Part shown: one piece after another, positions 1 to 7,386 of the stretch
How positions within the stretch are numbered: the first letter of the stretch is position 1
Layout of the letters: every line of letters starts with the position of its first letter
IMG/VR virus record: IMGVR_UViG_3300044846_004119
Span: 113,136-177,135 of that record
Reading direction: 5' to 3' (one strand)
Source of the DNA: a virus
DNA: 64,000 nt
Notes under the pieces: model-generated
Database searches by the model: none
Told to the model about the DNA's origin: nothing
What the model saw: only the letters and a program-made list of their open reading frames with translations
Made by a program: the position numbers and the translations under genes

Positions 1-105
1 AGAAAAAATCCACAACTAATTATGAACCGATTAGTTAAAATTTATGGGGATAAATTTTTAGAGTTTGCCGAAAAAGCTTACATTAAGAACTATAAAATAA
101 AATAA
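1..105 (+). CDS. C-terminal fragment of an unidentified protein
   Basis: An open frame enters from the left edge and ends at TAA 103-105, giving the last 34 residues of a basic, helical-looking tail (ending AYIKNYKIK). The start lies outside the window and the family cannot be recognised from this fragment. The next gene starts 22 bases downstream in the same direction, so both may be in one transcription unit. Confidence 0.6.
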   Translation, partial: RKNPQLIMNRLVKIYGDKFLEFAEKAYIKNYKIK

Positions 106-127
106 TATTTAAATTAATTAAAATACA

Positions 128-724
128 ATGAATAATTCGCACGATGAAATTAAAAATTTATTAAAAGCCTCTAGAAAATTATTAAATAATGAGACTATTA
201 ATGAAGATATCCGTAGACAATATGGGGTATTAACCGAACAAGGTGTTGACATGACTGACGATAATGTTACTAAAAAACTTAATATTACACAATCTGTTGA
301 AGACGAAATAGATGATAATACAGAATCCTCAAAAGATAAAACACAAGGGTATAGAATATCTGGTGGTGTATTGGTTTTACATGGTAAAACCCAAACTGAA
401 TTAGAATTAACAACTGATGAAAAAACTGCATTCCAAGAAACTATGGATGAGTTTGTTACTGGGGTTTCTGATTTAGTTGATTTTAATAAGTTAAATGTAT
501 TCCCAAACAATGTTGAATGGTCGGGTAAAATAATTGATTTTGATATTGAGTTTTTTTTCACAATTGGCGAAGAAAATGGAGTTTATATTAATGGACAAAT
601 GATTAAGGTAGATGATAAATTTTTAGATATGGTTAATAAATTAAAAACTTTTTATGAAAAGTTTAAATCAAAATGGGCTAAAATTATGGCATCAAGAAAA
701 AAAACAAAAAAAACCGAAGAATAA
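128..724 (+). CDS. Hypothetical phage protein, acidic N-terminus and basic tail
   Basis: 198 aa, family not recognised. The N-terminal half is acidic and low in hydrophobics, the middle (about 75-165) looks like a compact alpha/beta domain, and the last 15 residues are lysine-rich (ending KKTKKTEE). The stop codon shares one base with the next start (TAATG), so it is translationally coupled to the spanin-like gene that follows. Its place ahead of a possible lysis pair and of low-complexity structural-type proteins suggests late expression, but no function can be assigned. Confidence 0.8.
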   Translation: MNNSHDEIKNLLKASRKLLNNETINEDIRRQYGVLTEQGVDMTDDNVTKKLNITQSVEDEIDDNTESSKDKTQGYRISGGVLVLHGKTQTELELTTDEKTAFQETMDEFVTGVSDLVDFNKLNVFPNNVEWSGKIIDFDIEFFFTIGEENGVYINGQMIKVDDKFLDMVNKLKTFYEKFKSKWAKIMASRKKTKKTEE

Positions 725-1065
725 TGAAAAAATTTTTTAATGAACAAACAATTTTATTATTAATTATTGCCGTATTGGCAATTTGGAATATATTCAACAC
801 TAACAGTATTAAAACGGATGTTGATTCATATAAAGATAAGATAAAGACAATTCAAGTACAAGTAGACTCTGTCCAAACGGTAAATAAAGAAATTGATGGA
901 AAAATTGGTAAAGTTGACAAAAAAATTGTTAATGTTACTAAAGAGATTCATCATATTGATAATACAATAACAATAGTAAAAAATAACACAAATGAAAAAA
1001 TTAATACTGCTGACAATTTTGGCGTTAACGAGCTTGAATTGTTTTTCGCAAACAGGTACCAATAA
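724..1065 (+). CDS. Small inner-membrane coiled-coil protein, candidate i-spanin-like
   Basis: 113 aa with one N-terminal membrane helix (about residues 8-27, LLLIIAVLAIW) followed by a long charged helix with heptad-like hydrophobics (about 30-95), the architecture of inner-membrane spanins (Rz) and of some phage membrane anchors. The downstream gene begins inside its 3' end in another frame (74-base overlap), an arrangement also seen for Rz/Rz1. Rz-like genes normally act with an outer-membrane partner to fuse membranes during lysis; no endolysin or holin is adjacent, so this remains a structural resemblance. Confidence 0.75.
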   Translation: MKKFFNEQTILLLIIAVLAIWNIFNTNSIKTDVDSYKDKIKTIQVQVDSVQTVNKEIDGKIGKVDKKIVNVTKEIHHIDNTITIVKNNTNEKINTADNFGVNELELFFANRYQ

Positions 1066-1414
1066 AGAATCAGACACCACTAAAGTTGTTTTAACTAAAG
1101 AGGTTGCTAAACAAATTGTGAAAGACTTGATTAGGCTAGATGGATGTCAAGAAGAGTTAAAATTAACTCAAAATAAAATTATTAAACTTGAAGAAAGAGA
1201 AATTCAAAAAGATACAATCATTTCTTTATTGAGAGATAAAGATAAGAATAACCAATTTGTTATTACTCAAAAAGATAAACAATTACAAATATCTGACGAG
1301 TTATCTAAAAGTTTAGGTAAAGAATTAAAAAGTTCTAAACGTACCACTTCCTTATATAAATTAGGAACTTTAGTTGGGATTATATCAACATCACTTTTAT
1401 TAATTATTAAATAA
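992..1414 (+). CDS. Exported coiled-coil protein with C-terminal membrane helix
   Basis: 140 aa. Residues 1-20 form a signal peptide of flavobacterial type (MKKLILLTILALTSLNCFSQ, cleavage probably after FSQ). A Cys lies near the site but the preceding residues do not fit a lipobox well. Residues 35-115 are charged and helical, and the C-terminus (about 120-139, LGTLVGIISTSLLLII) is a membrane helix. Export signal plus C-terminal anchor resembles a unimolecular spanin if the Cys is lipidated, otherwise a periplasm-spanning inner-membrane protein. It overlaps the upstream gene by 74 bases in a different frame. Confidence 0.75.
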   Translation: MKKLILLTILALTSLNCFSQTGTNKESDTTKVVLTKEVAKQIVKDLIRLDGCQEELKLTQNKIIKLEEREIQKDTIISLLRDKDKNNQFVITQKDKQLQISDELSKSLGKELKSSKRTTSLYKLGTLVGIISTSLLLIIK

Positions 1415-1415
1415 C

Positions 1416-2147
1416 ATGAAAATTAAAGAAACATATTCTGGTGACCTAAAAACTAAAATGGCGGATGAAATGAGTAAAACAGGTGTTTTCTCACAAGGTT
1501 CAGACGCGGTCCAAACTGCAAACTCTTTTATTAGAAGTATACCTGAAAGTAAAAACAAAAAAGAAGAGATTATTCGTAAACCATTAAAGAAAGGTTTTAC
1601 CAATAAGTTAGTTAGTACTAAAAAAATAACAAAACCTATAGGCAAATTAACTATGGGAATGCCAATAATGGGTGAAAAAAAAACAGAATCAACAGAATCA
1701 ACAGGTTCAGGTTCTGCGGGAGGATTCTCAGAGCCATTATTCTCAACAACTAAAAAAGAAATGGAAGAAAATACGTTCAAAGCCCCAAAACTAACTATGT
1801 TTTCGGATGAAAAACCAAAACTTAAAAAAGTTGAGGCGACAGAAGCTACAGGTTCATCATCTTCAGGTGCTTATGAAACCAATGCGGCTTGGGCAAAATC
1901 CACAAGTAAAAAAGATTGGAGAGGTAAATCTAAACCTCAAATACCTGGAGGTAAGTTCGTCCAAGTTAAAGAGAAGTGTAAAAAATTCCCATACTGTAAT
2001 CAAGGAGATATTAAAGCTTTAAAAATATTTGAAAACAATACTGTTAAAAAAGTGATTACAAATATTAGTAAAAAACATAACATAAGTGAAAACGTGATTA
2101 AAACGATACTATCTTATGAGTATGAAAATAGTAAATCTAACAAATAA
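1416..2147 (+). CDS. Low-complexity basic protein, probable structural or packaged protein
   Basis: 243 aa, rich in Lys, Ser, Thr and Glu. Two Ser/Thr/Gly linkers (TESTGSGSAGG near 90-100; EATGSSSSGAYETNAAW near 145-160) separate basic segments. A short Cys module near 170-195 (PGGKFVQVKEKCKKFPYCNQG) resembles small cysteine/basic modules elsewhere in this window (37.4 kb, 50.2 kb). No enzymatic domain is visible. Disordered linkers plus a compact basic Cys module would suit a virion-internal protein, but that is inference. Confidence 0.75.
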   Translation: MKIKETYSGDLKTKMADEMSKTGVFSQGSDAVQTANSFIRSIPESKNKKEEIIRKPLKKGFTNKLVSTKKITKPIGKLTMGMPIMGEKKTESTESTGSGSAGGFSEPLFSTTKKEMEENTFKAPKLTMFSDEKPKLKKVEATEATGSSSSGAYETNAAWAKSTSKKDWRGKSKPQIPGGKFVQVKEKCKKFPYCNQGDIKALKIFENNTVKKVITNISKKHNISENVIKTILSYEYENSKSNK

Positions 2148-2161
2148 ACTGAAATATTTAG

Positions 2162-2170
2162 ATATTTATA
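2162..2170 (+). promoter_or_regulatory. TATTTAT-type (phage class) promoter candidate
   Basis: ATATTTATA lies 14 bases before the ATG at 2185. The same oriented box precedes the first gene of many units in this window on both strands and is absent before internal genes of operons, which is why it is read as a promoter element rather than a ribosome site. Confidence 0.5.
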
Positions 2171-2184
2171 TTAAAAACAAGAAA

Positions 2185-3732
2185 ATGAAAAACACAAATA
2201 ACAAATACCTTGATAATTTGGTCGCTAGATTGGTTAAAGAAACCTTAGAGGAAAGAACCGATGAGTTAACTACCAAGATAAATGAATTAGGTGGTATGGA
2301 TGATGGTCATCCTAAATTTGGTAAGTTAAATTTAAATAAAATGTCAGATGAAGACTTAAATGACTTAATGAGTTCTAATGTTGAAGGTGATGACGACGAC
2401 TATAAAGACCGAAGTGCGTATAAACCATATTATGGTGAAGAAGATGGTGACGATGATTTCCAAGACGATGATTTCCAATACAATGGTGACATTGACAATG
2501 ACTTTGATAATGATGAGGAATTAGACGAATCATCAGAAGTATGTGAATGTGGTGGTGGTATGTATGAAGGTATTTGTGAAGAATGTGGTTATAGTAAAGT
2601 AGACGAAGGAATTGATGATGAAGAAGACCTTAATGGTAAATTTGATTATGTTGAGGAAGAAGTTGATTTTGAAGATGAGGAAGAAATTGAAGACGAGACT
2701 CAATCAGAAGATAAAGAGGCTTGCAAGTACCATATGGATAATTTTGGTCCTGAGGACAAAAGAACACAACAGTTCTGTGGTTCAAATAAAATGGGTTTAA
2801 ACAAATTTAAATTCTCAATGAATGAAAGATTAAAAGGTCGACAAAGAAATATTGACAAAAACAAAAATGGTAAAATTGATTCTGAAGATTTTGAAATGTT
2901 AAGAAAAGGTGAGACTAAAGAAGGTAAAATGAATGAGAAATTAAAAGGTCGACAAAGAAATATTGACAAAAACAAAAATGGTAAAATTGATTCTGAAGAT
3001 TTTGAAATGTTAAGAAAAGGTGAGACTAAAGAAGGTAAAAAATCTGTTAAACTTTCTGAGAACGAAATGATTGATTTAATAGAAAAACTTGTTAGAGAAG
3101 AAAATGCTGGCAAAAAACAAACTAATAATATTAAAAGTGCCGGAAAACCTAAAGGACTTACAAAATACGAACAAATTCACACTAAAGATGGTAAAGAAAA
3201 TGATAACTATCTTAAGGATGTTTCTAAAAAAATGAAAGATTATTTAAAAGACGGTTCTAAAGGTGATTTTGATATGAACCCTAAAATGTTTCCTAAAGGA
3301 AATGGTGAATTAGCAACAATGAAAAAGAAAGCATATATCCCATCAACTGCGGTTGAGGACTACGTTGACAACTTTACGGCTGCTGCGTTAGAAAATTTAG
3401 ATTACGATGGTATCCATGCAAATGAAGAATGGGTAACAGATAACATCGAAGGTTCTTCAAGAACAGGTAATAACCCTGAATGGGCTAACACGGGGGAATC
3501 TGATGTGAACAAAAAACGTAACAAAATCAGAAAAGATAATATGTTGGCTAAACTTAAGAGAAAGGCCTACAACAAATCACCACAACCAGTTGTTAACGAT
3601 ACTGCGGGTGAAGATAAAGGTAGTGTGATTATGGCTAAATTAGAGTCAACTGAACCAAAACAAGCGAAACAAATTAATGAAGAGTTTGATAGAATGAAAT
3701 CTTTAATAGGTTACAATCAAAAAACTCAATAA
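2185..3732 (+). CDS. Acidic modular protein with zinc-ribbon-like and duplicated EF-hand motifs
   Basis: 515 aa from the ATG that follows the TATTTAT box (a longer reading from 2116 would overlap the previous gene). The N-terminus carries a tag-like helix ending LVKE (16-19). Residues 60-190 are very acidic; CECGGGMYEGICEECG near 120-135 has the spacing of a small zinc ribbon. Two almost identical 37-residue units (from 212 and 249) each start M-N-E and carry an EF-hand loop DKNKNGKIDSED. A second tag-like helix (KLSENEMIDLIEKLVREE) follows near 295. The C-terminal region is basic. Likely a multi-domain virion or scaffold-type protein; calcium binding is predicted only from the loop. Confidence 0.8.
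   Translation: MKNTNNKYLDNLVARLVKETLEERTDELTTKINELGGMDDGHPKFGKLNLNKMSDEDLNDLMSSNVEGDDDDYKDRSAYKPYYGEEDGDDDFQDDDFQYNGDIDNDFDNDEELDESSEVCECGGGMYEGICEECGYSKVDEGIDDEEDLNGKFDYVEEEVDFEDEEEIEDETQSEDKEACKYHMDNFGPEDKRTQQFCGSNKMGLNKFKFSMNERLKGRQRNIDKNKNGKIDSEDFEMLRKGETKEGKMNEKLKGRQRNIDKNKNGKIDSEDFEMLRKGETKEGKKSVKLSENEMIDLIEKLVREENAGKKQTNNIKSAGKPKGLTKYEQIHTKDGKENDNYLKDVSKKMKDYLKDGSKGDFDMNPKMFPKGNGELATMKKKAYIPSTAVEDYVDNFTAAALENLDYDGIHANEEWVTDNIEGSSRTGNNPEWANTGESDVNKKRNKIRKDNMLAKLKRKAYNKSPQPVVNDTAGEDKGSVIMAKLESTEPKQAKQINEEFDRMKSLIGYNQKTQ
2818..3039 (+). repeat. Tandem 111-bp duplication encoding an EF-hand unit
   Basis: Units 2818-2928 and 2929-3039 are identical except for two substitutions near their starts. 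The near identity at synonymous sites indicates a recent duplication or gene conversion. Each unit encodes one EF-hand-like loop preceded by the residues MNE. Confidence 0.95.
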
Positions 3733-3760
3733 TTTACAAACACATAATATAACTTATAAT

Positions 3761-3794
3761 TTCTCCATAGACTAACTCTATGGAGAATTTTTTT
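3761..3794 (+). terminator. Intrinsic terminator overlapping the next start codon
   Basis: An 11-bp perfect stem (3761-3771 with 3777-3787, loop CTAAC) is followed by seven T residues (3788-3794). The ATG of the next gene (3780) lies in the 3' arm, so a transcript that reads through would present that start inside a hairpin. Confidence 0.85.
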
Positions 3795-4247
3795 AATTAC
3801 ATATCAAATCCGTTAACTCCTGAGGATGTTGACATCTGGTTTAGGGTAAATAATATCATACCTGAAAAAATAGAGTTATTTTCCGACTTCTCACATTCCC
3901 TGAACATATTAATTGTTGAAACTTATTTAGGTGAGAATAACACCGCAAATGAAACCAAAATTGTTATGTCGTTAGACGATAATCACAAACATTTTGAATG
4001 GTGTTGGAATAAAATAATTGATAACTTTACTAAAGAGAATATTAGATTCCAACCAATTGGTGACCACTACGAATACTTCCAATCATTTTTTGTTGATATC
4101 TTTTATAATCAAAGTGACGTTAAAATTAGACATTCTATTGATAGTTACCTCAACGACCTTTTTGACACCAAAAAATCTTTCACTAAATCTGATTTAGATA
4201 TGATATTAACCATATATAAAGTGTTAGATAAAAATCTTAAAATTTAA
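3780..4247 (+). CDS. Hypothetical protein, start codon inside a terminator hairpin
   Basis: 155 aa, family not recognised; mixed alpha/beta composition with aromatic residues and no membrane segment. The only ATG before residue 63 is at 3780, within the 3' arm of the terminator 3761-3794. No TATTTAT or TAnnTTTG box is visible in the usual place, so expression may depend on readthrough of the hairpin or on an unrecognised start. Confidence 0.75.
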   Translation: MENFFNYISNPLTPEDVDIWFRVNNIIPEKIELFSDFSHSLNILIVETYLGENNTANETKIVMSLDDNHKHFEWCWNKIIDNFTKENIRFQPIGDHYEYFQSFFVDIFYNQSDVKIRHSIDSYLNDLFDTKKSFTKSDLDMILTIYKVLDKNLKI

Positions 4248-4329
4248 AAAATACCTTTATAGTGTTTACTATAGACCAAAAAAAATTATTTTATAATAAA
4301 ACAATAAATAAACTAATTGAATTTTAAAA

Positions 4330-4506
4330 ATGGAAACATTAGAACAAATTAAAACACTAACTGAAGAATTGTCACAAGAAGTGGCCAAATTCTTTAAAGG
4401 TAATAAAAGTGCGGGTACTAGAGCTAGAAAAAACGCTCATGACTTGAAAAATTTATTACAAACACTAAGAACTGAAATACTTGAAGAAAGAAAAAAACCT
4501 CAATAA
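4330..4506 (+). CDS. Histone H1-like (Hc1-type) DNA-binding protein
   Basis: 58 aa, shorter than common gene-calling cut-offs. An N-terminal helix (TLEQIKTLTEELSQEVAKF) is followed by FKGNKSAGTRARKNAHDLK and a final basic helix. The GNK-AGTRARK core is the hallmark of the short histone H1-like proteins common in Bacteroidota (Hc1 family), which bind DNA without sequence specificity. Its stop overlaps the next start (TAATG). In a phage it could compact DNA or modulate host chromatin; that role is inferred. Confidence 0.85.
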   Translation: METLEQIKTLTEELSQEVAKFFKGNKSAGTRARKNAHDLKNLLQTLRTEILEERKKPQ

Positions 4507-4694
4507 TGCATAATTTAAATGCAATATATTTGTTTTTATTTATCTTTTCGGTTCTGACCGTAATTAGAACGGTCGCTAGGTTTATAAGTACCCTATTACA
4601 GAACCCACCAAGTCAACTAAAATTGACTAGGTGGGAACTTATACACTTAGGATTATCACTATCCTATGTCATAACCTATTTTATTAAAAATTAA
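4506..4694 (+). CDS. Small membrane protein, two predicted helices
   Basis: 62 aa. Hydrophobic segments near residues 5-28 (YLFLFIFSVLTVI) and 43-59 (LIHLGLSLSYVITYF) flank a short polar loop. The start overlaps the stop of the H1-like gene by one base, indicating coupling. Size and topology would fit a class II holin, but many phage membrane peptides look like this and no lysis enzyme is adjacent. Confidence 0.7.
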   Translation: MHNLNAIYLFLFIFSVLTVIRTVARFISTLLQNPPSQLKLTRWELIHLGLSLSYVITYFIKN

Positions 4695-4696
4695 TT

Positions 4697-5146
4697 ATGA
4701 GTTTATATAAAGAGTTTTCAACATTACTTCCATACATACAGTCTGTAAGGAAACTTAAAAACTATTTAAGTTTTGACGTTAGTTTTCCTAAAACATGGAA
4801 ATTACCTAAAAAATATATTGAAGAAGATAAAATTTTAGAACAAGAAAGTACTATTATTGATAATAGATTTTTTTCTTTTGTATCTGAGATAACTGAAGAA
4901 GGTGTTGAAAACACATCTAAAAATATTCAAAATATTATTAAATATAATTTAGAAAGAGAAGAGAAAGAAAAATTATTCCAAAATAAAGTAGATGAATTAA
5001 AGCATATTTTTGAAAAACAAAATCTTAAAAACTTAAAAAGTTTACAATTTGAAATAAAAAATAATAAATTAGAACTTGAATACGATGAAGAAGAGCTCGA
5101 AGGTGCTAGAGTGGTTCCAGAACGAATTAACAAAGGACAAGATTGA
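4697..5146 (+). CDS. Hypothetical helical protein
   Basis: 149 aa, family not recognised. Residues 75-130 are strongly charged and helical (EREEKEKLFQNKVDELKH), suggesting a coiled coil. Its last 62 bases overlap the next gene in another frame. It belongs to a row of small co-directional genes (4330-5560) spaced by 2 bases or less. Confidence 0.75.
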   Translation: MSLYKEFSTLLPYIQSVRKLKNYLSFDVSFPKTWKLPKKYIEEDKILEQESTIIDNRFFSFVSEITEEGVENTSKNIQNIIKYNLEREEKEKLFQNKVDELKHIFEKQNLKNLKSLQFEIKNNKLELEYDEEELEGARVVPERINKGQD

Positions 5147-5279
5147 TTTAGATAAAGGAAAGTCTGATTTAATCAACCAAATTAAAAAATTAAAAAAGGA
5201 AGAAATACTTCCTAAAATACCTCAAACCCCTGAAAAAATATCACTATGGAAGAGAATCAAAAAAGTATTGATGGGATAA
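5085..5279 (+). CDS. Small helical hypothetical protein
   Basis: 64 aa from ATG 5085; a TTG three codons earlier is possible. It is highly charged (WFQNELTKDKIDLDKGKSDL) and ends in a basic amphipathic segment (SLWKRIKKVLMG). It overlaps the preceding gene by 62 bases and the following gene by 34 bases in other frames, a compact arrangement that suggests coupled translation. Confidence 0.7.
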   Translation: MKKSSKVLEWFQNELTKDKIDLDKGKSDLINQIKKLKKEEILPKIPQTPEKISLWKRIKKVLMG

Positions 5280-5560
5280 TTGAAAAATTAGCGTTAGTTG
5301 CTGATGCGATTGACAGTTTATTTCCTGATGGAAAATCCGCAATCGCCTTTGAACTTAAATCAGAAGATTTTAAAAGAGTTCAAAATAACTTTCGACAAGT
5401 TGACCATACACATAAACAATTCAAAATAGTTATTTCAAATACCGAATTTATGTTTTTGTTGGATGGGTTGTTGATTGACGAAACAGATAGGTTTTCGGAA
5501 ACCCTTTCTCAGATAAAATTAAATAAAGATACTTCCTCTGAGCAGTTGAATAATCTTTAA
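5246..5560 (+). CDS. Hypothetical protein
   Basis: 104 aa, family not recognised. The ATG at 5246 lies within the preceding gene. Its last 113 bases are antisense to the end of the minus-strand gene 5448-6095, an unusually long tail-to-tail overlap of two frames that both look coding. Confidence 0.65.
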   Translation: MEENQKSIDGIIEKLALVADAIDSLFPDGKSAIAFELKSEDFKRVQNNFRQVDHTHKQFKIVISNTEFMFLLDGLLIDETDRFSETLSQIKLNKDTSSEQLNNL

Positions 5561-6095
5561 CAAACATACAATCACTTCTTTTTTGAGATATGAAATTTTC
5601 AGAAAGATTATCTAATAGTCTTGATGAATCATCATCATTTTTTAATGTGAATAAATTATAATTGTCATCGTTTTGTACAATTACTTTATTATTTAATTTA
5701 GATATCATTTTTAAACCAGGTGGGTCTAAATATTTTTTAATAAAATCATTGATTGTTATTCTAGTATTGGTGGAATAGTCAACAATAAGTTCCTCTAAAT
5801 TATATTTTGATATTTTGATAATTGAGAAATCATTATCGTCTAAGTCAACTTTAACCTGTCTACCAAAAACATCTTTCATATACATTGGTGACAAAGTTCC
5901 TGATGTTTTTTCTAACAATGCTAATTCATACAATGATTCGTAACCATTTTCATATTTTTTATCAAAAAAAATGGAATTACTTTTCTCAACCAATAAATTA
6001 TATAACTCATTTGCTTTTTTATGTGTTTTAAATTTATTGATTATTTTCTTTTTTACTTTATTCTTAAACAGTACTACTTGATAGTTGTATGACAT
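5448..6095 (-). CDS. Hypothetical phage protein
   Basis: 215 aa, no recognised domain. The N-terminal third is basic (YQVVLFKNKVKKKIINKF), the centre alternates hydrophobic and polar residues as in beta structure. A minus-strand TATATTTG box (complement of 6132-6139) lies about 37 bases upstream of its ATG, so it has its own host-like promoter and is divergent from dnaJ. Confidence 0.8.
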   Translation of the reverse strand: MSYNYQVVLFKNKVKKKIINKFKTHKKANELYNLLVEKSNSIFFDKKYENGYESLYELALLEKTSGTLSPMYMKDVFGRQVKVDLDDNDFSIIKISKYNLEELIVDYSTNTRITINDFIKKYLDPPGLKMISKLNNKVIVQNDDNYNLFTLKNDDDSSRLLDNLSENFISQKRSDCMFVKDYSTAQRKYLYLILSEKGFPKTYLFRQSTTHPTKT

Positions 6096-6131
6096 TGAAA
6101 AATGATAATATTAACTAAATTAGTTTCAAAA

Positions 6132-6139
6132 CAAATATA
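6132..6139 (-). promoter_or_regulatory. Host-like TAnnTTTG box for the minus-strand gene
   Basis: The complement reads TATATTTG, the -7 element of Bacteroidota sigma-A promoters. It sits in the short space between the divergent gene 5448-6095 and dnaJ; a clear -33 TTTG is not obvious. Confidence 0.5.
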
Positions 6140-6144
6140 AGTAA

Positions 6145-7068
6145 ATGAGTATGGATAATTTTTACAATACAATAGGGGTTAATGAAACCGCAACACAAGA
6201 TGAGATTAAAAAAGCTTACCGTAAATTAGCAATTGAACATCATCCAGATAAAGGTGGTGATGAAAATAAATTTAAAAAAATTTCGGAAGCCTACGATACT
6301 TTAGGTGACGAGATTAAAAGAAGTCAATATGACAATCAAAGGCAAAATCCTTTTAATAACATGGGAGGTGGAGGATTCAACCCATTTGAAGATTTGTTTA
6401 AAGGAGCATTTCATACTCAAAGAAGACGAACTGTTCCTGATAAAGTAATTGAAGTTCAGATTAGTGCTCTTGAATCGTTTATTGCGGGGGATAAGGTAAT
6501 TAGTTATTCAAGACAACATATGTGTAATGATTGTGTTGGACAAGGTGGAGATAGAGACACTTGTAATGTATGTAATGGAGATGGATTTATTGTTCAAAAA
6601 ATTGGTGGAAGTATGTTTTCTCAGGTGGTTAGACAAACGTGTAACAAATGTAAAGGGAATGGATTCGCCTATAAAAAAACTTGTGGTACTTGCCACGGAC
6701 AAACAACTAGGTCTGAAACGGAATCAATTAAGATTAAATTACCACATGGGATTGATGATGGACAATTTTTAAGGTTACAAGGTAAAGGTGATTATAAAGA
6801 TGGTATGTATGGTAATTTGGTTATTAGAGTTAAAGTGATGTCTGAAAATAATTTTGAAAAACTTGGGGATGATTTAATCTATAACGCTTATTTTGATTTA
6901 AATGGGTTACACAGTGATAATTTAGAGATTCCGCATCCACAAGGGAATATATCAATTAAATTACCAACTCAATTTGATACATCAAAACCCCTTAGAGTTA
7001 AATCTAAAGGGTATAATAATGTTGGTGATATGTTTGTTAAACTTTTTGTTAGGTTTAACCGTAATTAA
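6145..7068 (+). CDS. dnaJ: DnaJ (Hsp40) co-chaperone
   Basis: 307 aa. The J domain (about 4-65) carries the HPD motif at 33-35 that stimulates DnaK ATPase. A Gly/Phe stretch (70-90) and four CxxCxGxG-type zinc repeats (starting CNDC near 127 and ending CGTCHG near 190) follow, then a substrate-binding C-terminal domain. It is shorter than bacterial DnaJ (about 370 aa), mainly at the C-terminus. A second ATG at 6151 is an alternative start. No dnaK is nearby, so it probably works with host DnaK in virion assembly or replication. Confidence 0.95.
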   Translation: MSMDNFYNTIGVNETATQDEIKKAYRKLAIEHHPDKGGDENKFKKISEAYDTLGDEIKRSQYDNQRQNPFNNMGGGGFNPFEDLFKGAFHTQRRRTVPDKVIEVQISALESFIAGDKVISYSRQHMCNDCVGQGGDRDTCNVCNGDGFIVQKIGGSMFSQVVRQTCNKCKGNGFAYKKTCGTCHGQTTRSETESIKIKLPHGIDDGQFLRLQGKGDYKDGMYGNLVIRVKVMSENNFEKLGDDLIYNAYFDLNGLHSDNLEIPHPQGNISIKLPTQFDTSKPLRVKSKGYNNVGDMFVKLFVRFNRN

Positions 7069-7268
7069 TTTGTGAAGTAATTTTGAGCTTCGTGTATTAA
7101 TTTTATAGTCCCGTATATTGCGGCAAATAAAATATAGAATGATATTGCAATTAAAAACCACTGTTGTTTTCGGAATTTACCACAAGAACTACATTTTTTT
7201 GTTGATTTAGAGGATTTACCTGTATTAATTTCGGTTTCATCAATTACTGTTCCTTCGACTGTATCCAT
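7065..7268 (-). CDS. Small membrane protein with CxxC pair
   Basis: 67 aa. Residues 26-29 contain CSSC next to basic residues; residues 38-58 (FLIAISFYILFAAIYGTI) form one membrane helix. Its stop overlaps the end of dnaJ by 4 bases tail to tail. A minus-strand TACTTTTG box about 30 bases upstream can drive it. The pair of cysteines could be a half zinc site or a redox pair; not resolved. Confidence 0.75.
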   Translation of the reverse strand: MDTVEGTVIDETEINTGKSSKSTKKCSSCGKFRKQQWFLIAISFYILFAAIYGTIKLIHEAQNYFTN

Positions 7269-7297
7269 TGTTTTTTAAATTTAAATAGTTTATGACC

Positions 7298-7305
7298 CAA
7301 AAGTA
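7298..7305 (-). promoter_or_regulatory. Host-like TAnnTTTG box for the small membrane protein gene
   Basis: The complement reads TACTTTTG about 30 bases upstream of the ATG at 7268. It matches the -7 consensus TAnnTTTG; the -33 element is weak. Confidence 0.45.
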
Positions 7306-7386
7306 ATCTAAAAATACATTAAAGTAAAATACCTAAAACATTTGCCTTTTTGGTTTTTTTCACTTATACTTTTAAAAAAAATAACT

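Noticed and set aside
2700-3113. Minus-strand 137-aa frame opposite the EF-hand duplication
   Set aside because: It mirrors the tandem repeat, is rich in Ser/Phe/Leu as expected for an antisense frame, and lies wholly within a well-supported gene.
7342-7386. N-terminal extension of the D12 methylase
   Set aside because: The extra 15 residues are AT-driven and precede the conserved motif I start at ATG 7387.
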